Of a DNA stretch of 40,234 nt, positions 1-6,966 are shown piece after piece (the stretch's first letter is position 1; every line of letters begins with the position of its first letter). This DNA comes from Corallococcus exercitus. Its GTDB lineage: Bacteria; Myxococcota; Myxococcia; Myxococcales; Myxococcaceae. Location: assembly GCF_003611585.1 (NCBI RefSeq), contig NZ_RAVW01000030.1, positions 1 through 40,234 on the forward strand, in the 5' to 3' direction. The notes beneath the pieces were generated by a model. The model was not told the origin of the DNA. It ran no database searches and saw only the letters and a list, made by a program, of their open reading frames with translations. The position numbers and the translations under genes were made by a program.

Positions 1-364
1 GGCCCTGGGTGTCCGTGCCCGTCGCGCGCCAGCGCACCAGCACCCAGTCGTCCTCCGCCATCACGTGGAGCAGCTCGAACTTCAGGTCCGGGAAGAGGGT
101 GAACCCCTGCTCCGCCTGGGTTCGCACCACCTCCGGGCCGCGCAGCTCCTGGGGCGCGCCCTCGGAGCGGTCCACGAAGTCGGCGGCGACGTACTCCGGG
201 ATGCGCTCCAGGCGCTTCTGGTTGTAGATCTCCTCTGTGAACAGGCGGGCGCGCTCCTTGTTGGACTCGCCCACCTGCCGGGCCCGCTCCGCCGGGGAGA
301 CCGTCGCGCAACCGGTCAGCCCCACGAGCCCCAACACCACCCACGACACAACACAGGTCCTCAT
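1..364 (-). CDS. SnoaL-like (ester cyclase/polyketide cyclase fold) lipoprotein, 3' part beyond the left edge
   Basis: The reading frame opens with ATG at 364 and runs leftwards off the window, so only about 121 N-terminal residues are visible. The N-terminus is a lipoprotein signal peptide, a short hydrophobic stretch ending in the lipobox LTGC with the acceptor Cys at residue 19. The rest matches the SnoaL-like fold in character: a helix with RLERIPEYVAADFVDR, then GPEVVRTQAEQGFTLFPDL, then a beta strand VLVRWRATGTDTQG. Related proteins include small isomerases, cyclases and binding proteins without known activity, so no reaction is assigned. Its ATG overlaps the TGA of the upstream acyl-CoA oxidase-like gene (ATGA, 4 nt), so the two are probably translationally coupled. 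It was not possible to check the C-terminus. Confidence 0.75.
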   Translation of the reverse strand, partial: MRTCVVSWVVLGLVGLTGCATVSPAERARQVGESNKERARLFTEEIYNQKRLERIPEYVAADFVDRSEGAPQELRGPEVVRTQAEQGFTLFPDLKFELLHVMAEDDWVLVRWRATGTDTQG

Positions 365-2775
365 GACGCGCGGGAATCTGCCGGGCCCGCACGGGCGCTG
401 TCAGCCACCGTGTCGTCGAACCGTTCACCGCCGGGCGCCAGCCGCCCCAGGCCGATGGGCGCCGCCAGCAACGTGTCCGGAATCCCGAAGGCGTCCACCA
501 GCCCCACGGCGTCCGGGCGCAGCTCCTCGCACAGCTTCACGCGCTCCTTGCGGATGGCCTGGGCCTTGGGGGCCGTCAGCCAGCTGTGCTCCAGGAACCA
601 GCCGCTGGCGGACTCCAGGCAGGACAGGCCGAAGAGGTCCGCCATGCGCCCCAGCACCGGCTTGAGCGACTCGTCCTTCACCGCCGCCACGCCGCGCAGG
701 AACTGCTCCAGCACGATGCGCTCCACGCTCGCGTGCGCCAGGGCCAGCAGGTGCGCCTGCACCTGGTTGAAGGCCTCGAAGGCCTCCACGCCTGCGGTGA
801 GCCGCTTGCGGATCCGCTTGGACACCGACGCGAGCAGGGCCTCCTCACGGAAGCGCAGGGCGCGCAGCTGGAAGTCGCTGTCGCGCAGGTGGTCCGTGTC
901 CGTGCGCCGGCCGGCGATGGGGTTGCGGTCCGTGATGACCGTGGCGGCCTGATCCACGATGAGGCGCAGCACGGCGAACACGCGGTCGTCCTCGAAGCGC
1001 TGGCGGTAGCCCGTGAGCAGGCCCTTGGCGACGAGCTGCATGAGCACGGTGTTGTCGCCCTCGAAGGTGGTGAACACGTCCGTGTCCGCCTTGAGCGAGG
1101 AGAACCGGTTCGCGGTGAGGTAGCCCTGGCCGCCGCACGCTTCGCGGCACTCTTGAATGGTGGCGGTGGCGTTCCACGACGCGTAGGCCTTGAGGCCCGC
1201 GGCCAGCGCCTCCACCTCGCGCGCGTCATCCTCCGTGCGGTGGACGTAGCGGTCCACCAGGTACTCCAGCGCGAAGTCCACCGCGTACGTCTTGGCCACG
1301 AGCGGCAGCAGCCGAAGCTGGTGCGACTGGTGGTCCAGCAGGCGCACCTCGGGCGCGCCCTGGGGGCCGAACTGGCGGCGCAGGTCGCCGTAGCGCACGG
1401 CGATGGTCAGCGCGCTCTTGGCCGCGCTCAGCGACGCGCATGCCACGCTCACGCGGCCCGCCACCAGCGCGCCCAGCATGGTGAAGAAGCGCTTGGAGTC
1501 GCCGGTGATGGAGGACGTGTACTCGCCGGCCTCCGTCACCTGGCCGTAGCGGTCGAGCAGGTTGTCGCGCGGCACGCGCACGTGGTCGAACCACAGCCGG
1601 CCGTTGTCCACGCCGTTGAGGCCCATCTTCTCGCCGCAGTCCTCGATGCGGATGCCCGGCAGCACCTGGCCCTTCGCGTCGCGCAGCGGGACGAGCAGCG
1701 CGTGCACGCCCAGCCGCTCCCCGTCCACCTCCAGCTGCGCGAACACGGTGGCGATGCGCGCGTGGCGGGCGGCGTTGCCGATCCACTCCTTGCGCGCGGT
1801 CTCCGACGGCGTGTGGATGACGAACTCGCCCGTGGCCGCGTCGTAGCGGGCCACCGTCTCGCAGTCGCGCACGTTGGAGCCGTGGCCCAGCTCGCTCATC
1901 GCGAAGCAGCCGGGCAGCTCCAGCGAGGCGACCTGGGGCAGGTACTTCAGGTGGTGCCGCCTGGTGCCCAGGAACAGGATGCTGGAGCCGAACAGGCCGA
2001 AGTGCACGCCCGCCTTGATGACGAGGCTCAGGTCGAAGAAGGCCATCGTCTCGAACGCGGCGATGAACGCACCCAGGTCCCCGCCGCCTTCACGGCCCTT
2101 GGGGAAGGCGAGCTGGCCCAGGCCGTCGTTGGCCAGGTGCTTGAGCCAGTCGAAGACCTGGTCGCGGTAGGCCGTGGTGGAGAGCCCTTCCTTGTAGCGG
2201 AAGTCCGCGTCCTCCAGCCAACCCCGCACCCGCTGGCGCACGTCCGAGTAGGTGCGCTCCAGCACGGCCGTCATCGCCGCGGGGTCGAACGAGGCCGCGT
2301 GCGAGCGGGGCTCCGCGCGTGGGACTCGCGACGCCCTGGGCACCAGGGAGCGCACCGCCTCCTTGCCGTCCACGCCCAGGGTGGCCTCGATGGAGGCCAG
2401 GGCCTTGCCCAGCTCCGCCGCGGGGATGTTCAGGGGCGCCTCCCCCGCGAGCGCCTGGGCCAGCTGCACGCCCAGCTCCGCCAGGTTCTGCTGATGGCTG
2501 TTGGCCAGCTTCTCCGCGGTGGCGCGGATGTGTTCGCGCACGACGGCCAGCTCGCGGGGCGGGGGCGGACGCAGCGGATCCACCCAGAGGGCCAGGACGG
2601 AGCTGGACCTGAGGTCCAGCCAGGGCTGGGAACGGGCGGCGGCGCCCAGGGCGCGGAGTTCGTCGCCTGTCAGCTCGCCGTCCGTCCAGGCGACGTAGAG
2701 CATGGGCACCAGCGGCGCGAGGCTGGGCAGGGACAGGAGCTCCCGGGCGGAGGGGCGGGATGGGGCGTCGAGCAT
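361..2775 (-). CDS. acyl-CoA oxidase/dehydrogenase-family flavoenzyme with N-terminal TerB-like domain
   Basis: Predicted FAD enzyme for alpha,beta-dehydrogenation of acyl-CoA in fatty-acid beta-oxidation, about 804 residues. The frame is open to a TTG at 2838, but the ATG at 2775 is chosen because GGAGAG lies just upstream of it. Residues about 15-110 look like a TerB-type helical domain (VAWTDGELTGDELRAL). The central part carries the oxidase-type FAMSELGHGSNV flavin-contact motif. The C-terminal half has EACGGQGYL and TTFEGDNTVLMQ, whose Glu (about E572) is at the position of the catalytic base in acyl-CoA oxidases. These motifs are closer to peroxisomal-type acyl-CoA oxidases than to short-chain dehydrogenases; whether electrons go to oxygen or to ETF cannot be told from sequence. 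It overlaps the downstream lipoprotein gene by 4 nt. Confidence 0.88.
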   Translation of the reverse strand: MLDAPSRPSARELLSLPSLAPLVPMLYVAWTDGELTGDELRALGAAARSQPWLDLRSSSVLALWVDPLRPPPPRELAVVREHIRATAEKLANSHQQNLAELGVQLAQALAGEAPLNIPAAELGKALASIEATLGVDGKEAVRSLVPRASRVPRAEPRSHAASFDPAAMTAVLERTYSDVRQRVRGWLEDADFRYKEGLSTTAYRDQVFDWLKHLANDGLGQLAFPKGREGGGDLGAFIAAFETMAFFDLSLVIKAGVHFGLFGSSILFLGTRRHHLKYLPQVASLELPGCFAMSELGHGSNVRDCETVARYDAATGEFVIHTPSETARKEWIGNAARHARIATVFAQLEVDGERLGVHALLVPLRDAKGQVLPGIRIEDCGEKMGLNGVDNGRLWFDHVRVPRDNLLDRYGQVTEAGEYTSSITGDSKRFFTMLGALVAGRVSVACASLSAAKSALTIAVRYGDLRRQFGPQGAPEVRLLDHQSHQLRLLPLVAKTYAVDFALEYLVDRYVHRTEDDAREVEALAAGLKAYASWNATATIQECREACGGQGYLTANRFSSLKADTDVFTTFEGDNTVLMQLVAKGLLTGYRQRFEDDRVFAVLRLIVDQAATVITDRNPIAGRRTDTDHLRDSDFQLRALRFREEALLASVSKRIRKRLTAGVEAFEAFNQVQAHLLALAHASVERIVLEQFLRGVAAVKDESLKPVLGRMADLFGLSCLESASGWFLEHSWLTAPKAQAIRKERVKLCEELRPDAVGLVDAFGIPDTLLAAPIGLGRLAPGGERFDDTVADSARAGPADSRAS

Positions 2776-2926
2776 GCAGTCTCTCCAGGCGAGGGAACGG
2801 AACCCGGGCAGTGTCGCCACGCTGGAAGGCTCCGGCAACGATGGAATGGGGAGCTGTTCACCGGGCGGTGCGGGGAGCGGGCGGTGACTCCCGGGGGCGA
2901 GCGGGCGTTCCTACGTTGCAGGGACC

Positions 2927-4195
2927 ATGAGCGAGCTTACGGACGAGTTGCTGCCCCAGCCGGGGGCGCATGGGTTCGACGGCGGCGACGAGACGCGCAA
3001 GCACGAGATGCAGGGGCCGTTCGAGCTGCCCCCCGGGCCCGAGGGCTTCTCGTTCGCGCTCTACCAGGCCACGGGCGTGGCGCTGTCGCCGGGGCACCGG
3101 ATGCACCTGCTGGAGAACAGCCAGGTCTTCGACCGGATGTTGGAGGACATCCGCGCGGCGAAGCACAGCGTGCACATGCTCATCTACATCTGGCGGCCGT
3201 GCGAGCTGTCGGACCGGTTCGTGGAGGCGCTGATTGAGCGCTCGCGCGCGGGCGTGCAGTGCCGCGTGGTGGTGGATCCGGTGGGCAGCGAGGAGACCAC
3301 CGGGGACAAGGACTTCGACCAGCAGGTCGAGAAGCGGCTGACGGACGCGGGCGTGGAGGTGCACTACTACCGGCTGCTCGCGGGCAAGGTGCTGGGGCGG
3401 CTGTTGAGCCGGTCGCACCAGAAGATCGTCGTGGTGGACGGGCGCGTCGCGTACACGGGCGGCTTCGGCATCTGGAAGGTGTGGGAGGGGGACGGGCTGA
3501 AGCCGGACAACTGGCGCGACACGCACATCCGCGTGGAGGGGCCGGAGGTGCGGCGCATCCAGACGACGTTCTCCAAGCACTGGATTGAATCGGGCGGAGG
3601 ATTCCTGCCGCGCGAGTGCTTCCCGGAGCTGAAGCCGGACGGCGGTGGGTGCGCGGCGTTCATCGACAGCGCCGGGCGGTTGGGCATCACCGAGGCGGAG
3701 CGGATGGTGCGCATCGTGGTGGCGGCGGCGACGAAGCGGCTGTGGATCGCCAACGCGTACTTCACGCCGCCCAACGACATCCTGGAGCAGCTGGAGGTGA
3801 AGGTCCGGCAGGGCGTGGACGTGCGGGTGATGGGCCCGGGGCCGAACCACGACGTGCCGGTGGTGCGCGCGTCGCAGCGGTCCACGTACGAGCGGCTGCT
3901 GGCGGCGGGGGTGCGCATCTGGGAGTACCAGCCGGCGATGCTGCACTCCAAGACGATGCTGGTGGACGACTGGTTGTGCGTCGTGGGCTCCACGAACCTG
4001 GATTCGCTGTCGCTCAACAAGTTGAGCGAAGGGTCGCTGGTGTTCGAGGACCGGGAGATCGCCGCGAAGCTGGAGCGGTGCTGGGAGAAGGACGTCCGGC
4101 ATTCCAAGGAGATCTCCCTGGAGAACGGCGGCCGGACGAACCCGTGGCGGAGGTTCGCGCGGCGGGCCACGCAGTGGGCGGGGCACGACCGGTAG
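2927..4195 (+). CDS. phospholipase D-like / cardiolipin synthase family protein
   Basis: The 422-residue protein has two complete HKD motifs: HQKIVVVD (H164) and HSKTMLVD (H340), each followed by the usual small-residue segment (GRVAYTGGFGI and WLCVVGSTNLD). This arrangement is typical of bacterial cardiolipin synthases and related phosphatidyltransferases, which work through a phospho-histidine intermediate at the inner membrane. Unlike E. coli ClsA there are no obvious N-terminal transmembrane helices, so it resembles the soluble/peripheral ClsB-type; a phospholipase D activity is an alternative. The ATG at 2927 is preceded by GCAGGGA. It is divergent from the acyl-CoA oxidase gene (151-nt intergenic region) and convergent with endonuclease III, with a 3-nt gap. 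Confidence 0.88.
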   Translation: MSELTDELLPQPGAHGFDGGDETRKHEMQGPFELPPGPEGFSFALYQATGVALSPGHRMHLLENSQVFDRMLEDIRAAKHSVHMLIYIWRPCELSDRFVEALIERSRAGVQCRVVVDPVGSEETTGDKDFDQQVEKRLTDAGVEVHYYRLLAGKVLGRLLSRSHQKIVVVDGRVAYTGGFGIWKVWEGDGLKPDNWRDTHIRVEGPEVRRIQTTFSKHWIESGGGFLPRECFPELKPDGGGCAAFIDSAGRLGITEAERMVRIVVAAATKRLWIANAYFTPPNDILEQLEVKVRQGVDVRVMGPGPNHDVPVVRASQRSTYERLLAAGVRIWEYQPAMLHSKTMLVDDWLCVVGSTNLDSLSLNKLSEGSLVFEDREIAAKLERCWEKDVRHSKEISLENGGRTNPWRRFARRATQWAGHDR

Positions 4196-4198
4196 GCT

Positions 4199-4954
4199 TC
4201 AGCGGTGGGAGGTGACGCCCTCCTGCCGGCAGTACGGGAGGACGGGGCAGGTGGAGCACTTGGGCCGCGAGCCGGTGCACACGTGTTTGCCGAAGGGGAC
4301 GAGGAGCCGGTTGAGCTCCACCCAGTAGGGGCGGGGGAGCACGGCTTCGAGCGCGGCGAGCGTGCGCTCCGGCGTGGAGGCCTTCACGTAGCCCCAGCGG
4401 TTGGTGACGCGGTGGACGTGGATGTCCACGCTGATGACCTCGTGGCCGCAGGCGATGCCGAGCGCCAGGTGCGCGCACTTGGGACCCACGCCCTTGAAGG
4501 ACTGGAGCACGTCCGCGTCCGCGGGGAGCTGGCCGTTGAATTCGTCGCGCGTGCGCACGGCGATGGCGTGGACCTGGTGGGCCTTGCCTTCGTGGAACGT
4601 GACGGGGCGGATGAGGGAGTCGATCTCCGCTGGCGTGAGGCGCGCGATGGCTTCTGGCGTGCTCGCGCGGCCCAGGAGGCGGAGCGCGGCGGGGAGGCTG
4701 ACCTCATCGAGCGTGCGGATGGAGAGGATGCACGCGATGAGCTGTTCGAAGAGGGATCCATGGCCCTTCGCGGCGAGCTCGAACATGGCCGCGTCGGCGA
4801 AGGAGCGGACCTCGTGGCGCACGCGGCGGAGGACCTCCTCGATGTCGAACGGGAGCTTGTCCGTGTCTGTGTTCGAAGGCGCGGCGTGCGCGGTGCGGGC
4901 GCTCTGTGCACGCGGCGCACGCCGTGGGGCTGTTGGTTGCTTCTTGGGTGCCAT
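4199..4954 (-). CDS. nth: endonuclease III family DNA glycosylase/AP lyase
   Basis: Base-excision repair glycosylase of 251 residues. The helix-hairpin-helix segment FKGVGPKCAHLALG carries the catalytic Lys (K159), and VDIHVHRVTNR carries the catalytic Asp (D177), corresponding to K120 and D138 of E. coli Nth. The C-terminus has the [4Fe-4S] pattern C-x6-C-x2-C-x5-C (CTGSRPKCSTCPVLPYC). The first 35 residues are a basic, proline/alanine-rich extension absent from E. coli Nth. The ATG at 4954 follows GGAGG by six bases. The protein should excise oxidised pyrimidines and cleave AP sites. It is transcribed alone, with its end close to the phospholipase D-like gene. Confidence 0.93.
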   Translation of the reverse strand: MAPKKQPTAPRRAPRAQSARTAHAAPSNTDTDKLPFDIEEVLRRVRHEVRSFADAAMFELAAKGHGSLFEQLIACILSIRTLDEVSLPAALRLLGRASTPEAIARLTPAEIDSLIRPVTFHEGKAHQVHAIAVRTRDEFNGQLPADADVLQSFKGVGPKCAHLALGIACGHEVISVDIHVHRVTNRWGYVKASTPERTLAALEAVLPRPYWVELNRLLVPFGKHVCTGSRPKCSTCPVLPYCRQEGVTSHR

Positions 4955-5048
4955 GCGGGCCTCCTGACCTGTGAAGTTGGGTCCGGAGGACGTGACTGGC
5001 CGGGCGCCCTTGCCGGGCCGGTGGGCGGGCGGTCAGGCTGGAGGGGTG

Positions 5049-5687
5049 ATGCGGCAACGTTCCTCTTCAATCCTGTGGGGCCTCCTTGGGCTGGTACTCG
5101 CCTGCGCGAACCCCAGGCTCTACTTCCTGAGCAGCGAGTTGCCTCAACTGGAGAACAACCCGAGGCTCATTGTCGCGCCTGGGCCCTGGACGCATCCGGA
5201 TGTCCCCGTGGTCTATGCGGACATGGGCGCTGTTCCCGATGACCTGGTGCTCTCCGCGCTCAAGACCCTGATGGCGCTTCCAGGGGCCACGGATGCATGT
5301 GACGCGAACACGGGCCAGCCGCGACCCGATGCAACCGAGTATTGCATCGCTGTGTACCGGACGCCGAAGGACTGGCGCGTCTCCTGGCCCGTTCGGAAGC
5401 TGATGGGGGAGCGAGGAGGCTGTCAGCCCCCGATGGGAGGTGTCGTGGACCAGGACTTTGGAAGCGACCTGCCCATCTTCGGCTTCGCGCACAACCATCC
5501 GTGTGGAACGGACATGAGCAGTGCGGACCTGCGGGTGTTCCCCGCGGTCAGGCTTGGCGAAGCGCGCTGGACGATGATCGAGTACGCCGTGTCTCCCGGG
5601 GGAAACCTGCTCGGGACTCTCGTGGGCGGCCCATTCCCGCGTGGGCCTGGTTGGCGACCGGGCACGCCGATGCGCCTCGCTTCCTGA
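5049..5687 (+). CDS. JAB/JAMM-like lipoprotein, apparently frameshifted near its 3' end
   Basis: The start is ATG 5049, preceded by GGAGGGG; the frame is open from 4971 but that part has no ribosome site. Residues 1-20 form a lipoprotein signal ending in LLGLVLAC. The central motif FGFAHNHPCGTDMSSADL resembles the JAMM metal site (HxHP...SxxD) of RadC/Prok-JAB proteins, one residue shorter between the second His and Ser than in RadC. A zinc isopeptidase or peptidase role is therefore possible but unproven. From about 5633 the frame loses sense (PFPRGPGWRPGTPMRLAS), while the frame one base back continues as convincing protein to 5821. Third positions are visibly less G/C-rich than in neighbours, which suggests recent acquisition. 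Either a pseudogene or a sequencing error is likely. Confidence 0.6.
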   Translation: MRQRSSSILWGLLGLVLACANPRLYFLSSELPQLENNPRLIVAPGPWTHPDVPVVYADMGAVPDDLVLSALKTLMALPGATDACDANTGQPRPDATEYCIAVYRTPKDWRVSWPVRKLMGERGGCQPPMGGVVDQDFGSDLPIFGFAHNHPCGTDMSSADLRVFPAVRLGEARWTMIEYAVSPGGNLLGTLVGGPFPRGPGWRPGTPMRLAS

Positions 5688-5821
5688 AGTGGAACTTCCA
5701 TGGAGAGGTCTTCCGCTGGAGCGAGCCGGAGCGAAGCTGGCGGCTCGAGGCCCGCTGCGAGCCCGCGCCTCCCAGCAATATCGGCTCGACCCTTTCTCCC
5801 CCGAAGTGCTACCCGCGATGA
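5633..5821 (+). pseudogene. out-of-frame C-terminal remainder of the JAB-like lipoprotein
   Basis: Read in the frame beginning ATT at 5633, this stretch gives IPAWAWLATGHADAPRFLKW, followed by NFHGEVFRWSEPERSWRLEA and ending in CYPR at TGA 5819-5821. It looks like genuine coding sequence, with aromatic and charged residues in a natural mixture, and it has no start or ribosome site of its own. Adding one base to the CCC run at 5630-5632 would join it seamlessly to the upstream lipoprotein (...LVGGP-IPAWAW...), giving about 257 residues in total. Confidence 0.55.
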
Positions 5822-5855
5822 TGCGGGCTCATTGTCTCCGCTGGCGAGGTGCCGC

Positions 5856-6296
5856 TTGCTGAAGCCTCATCACGTCCTGCTGCTGGTGTCGCTCGTGGCG
5901 GATGGCGGAAGCGCGCCCTCTCGACCCGATGCCGGGACATCTGCGAAGCCGGATGGTGGCGTTGTGGCCGGGGCTCCAGATGCAGCAGGCATCCCGTGGC
6001 CCACGGATTTGCGCCCGCTCGCGACGCTGGACGGCCCCGCTGTCCTGGCCGCCAATGCCGCGCTCCAGCGCGTCCTCGCCAGCTTTCCCAAGCAGGACGC
6101 GGGTGCCTGTGAGTCGTCTGCCCGCTCGCTGGACGTCGTGGTGGGACTGGAGGGAGGCATCTACTTCGTCCGGGTCGACCGACGGCTGGACCGGTGCGGA
6201 TGGCCCATGGGCAGCCAGATGGAGTTCGACTGGTTTGAGCTGTACGCGGTGTCACCCGAGGGCAAGGTCCTCGGGCGACGCGCGTTCATGCCGTAG
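5856..6296 (+). CDS. small secreted protein of unknown function, companion of the JAB-like lipoprotein
   Basis: The proposed start is TTG 5856, four bases after GAGGTG; no in-frame ATG fits. The product is 146 residues with an N-terminal hydrophobic stretch (HHVLLLVSLVADGGSAPS) that could be a signal peptide. A Gly/Pro/Asp-rich linker follows, then a compact domain with two Cys (DAGACESSAR, RCGWPMG). Its last part, FELYAVSPEGKVLG, echoes the EYAVSPGGNLLG segment of the preceding JAB-like lipoprotein, so the two products may share a module or be diverged relatives. It starts 35 nt after that gene's putative real end and has the same reduced third-position G/C. I do not recognise the family. 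Confidence 0.55.
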   Translation: MLKPHHVLLLVSLVADGGSAPSRPDAGTSAKPDGGVVAGAPDAAGIPWPTDLRPLATLDGPAVLAANAALQRVLASFPKQDAGACESSARSLDVVVGLEGGIYFVRVDRRLDRCGWPMGSQMEFDWFELYAVSPEGKVLGRRAFMP

Positions 6297-6299
6297 CGC

Positions 6300-6800
6300 T
6301 CAGGACGCCTGGGTGAGGTTCAGCGCGTACCAGCGGTCGCAGCCGAAGTGGCCGGTGCGGCCCATGGGGGCGCAGAGCGCTTCGAAGCCGACCTTGCGGT
6401 AGAGCTTCTGGGCCTGCTCCATGCCTCCCAGCGTTTCGAGGTAGCACTGCCGGAAGCCGGCGCTCCGCGCGAACTCCAGACAGTGTCTCAACAAGCGCTC
6501 GCCCATGCCGTGGCCCCGGGCCTTGGGAAGGAAGTACATCTTGCGCAGCTCGCAGACGTCCGGCGCGCCTCCGTCCAGCGGCGCGATGCCCGCGCCTCCC
6601 ACCACCTGGCCCCCATGCTCCACGACGAAATACACGTGCCGGGGACGGCTGTACGCGGTGCTCATCGCGTCCACCTCCGGGTCGTGGATCGCGAACCCCG
6701 GGCCATCCGCTCCGAACTCCGGCATCACCGCGCGGATGACCGCGGCCATCGCCGCGTCGTCCCGGGCCTCGATGGGCCTCAAAGTCAGTTCCGTGCTCAT
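6300..6800 (-). CDS. GNAT-family N-acetyltransferase
   Basis: The 166-residue protein is a single GNAT domain. Motif A is visible as ELRKMYFLPKARGHGMGERL, with R/K-x-x-G-x-G contacting the acetyl-CoA pyrophosphate, and it is followed by the helix LLRHCLEFARSAGF and the C-terminal strand GFEALCAPMG. The substrate cannot be predicted; small GNATs of this type acetylate amines, amino acids or protein N-termini. The start at 6800 (MSTELTLR) is chosen over the upstream in-frame start at 6881 because GGAGG lies directly before it and the domain begins there. It ends 3 nt from the end of the preceding plus-strand gene. Confidence 0.85.
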   Translation of the reverse strand: MSTELTLRPIEARDDAAMAAVIRAVMPEFGADGPGFAIHDPEVDAMSTAYSRPRHVYFVVEHGGQVVGGAGIAPLDGGAPDVCELRKMYFLPKARGHGMGERLLRHCLEFARSAGFRQCYLETLGGMEQAQKLYRKVGFEALCAPMGRTGHFGCDRWYALNLTQAS

Positions 6801-6855
6801 GGCCTCCACGGTCCCATGACTTACGCCTGCCGGCCAGCGGCGCCGGGTGTGCACG

Positions 6856-6873
6856 TGTGCAGCGCCCTGCACA
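6856..6873. promoter_or_regulatory. 7-bp inverted repeat in a divergent intergenic region
   Basis: TGTGCAG at 6856-6862 is exactly complementary to CTGCACA at 6867-6873, with a 4-nt spacer. It lies between the divergent GNAT and giant membrane protein genes (166-nt gap), where an operator would be expected. A second, weaker repeat, TGCCCT/AGGGCA, lies at 6915-6929. No convincing -35/-10 pair was found next to either. Confidence 0.3.
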
Positions 6874-6966
6874 ACCGCCACGCGCCCGACGCACCCCGGT
6901 GGGTATCAATCCCTTGCCCTTCCAGGGCATTCTGCGTGGCACGGTCGTTGTAGAGGGGGAAGCTCC

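Noticed and set aside
6937..6952. TGGCACG-N4-TTGTA, close to a sigma-54 promoter
   Set aside because: The invariant -12 GC is GT, and transcription would start at about 6963, after the ribosome site of the gene that begins at 6967.
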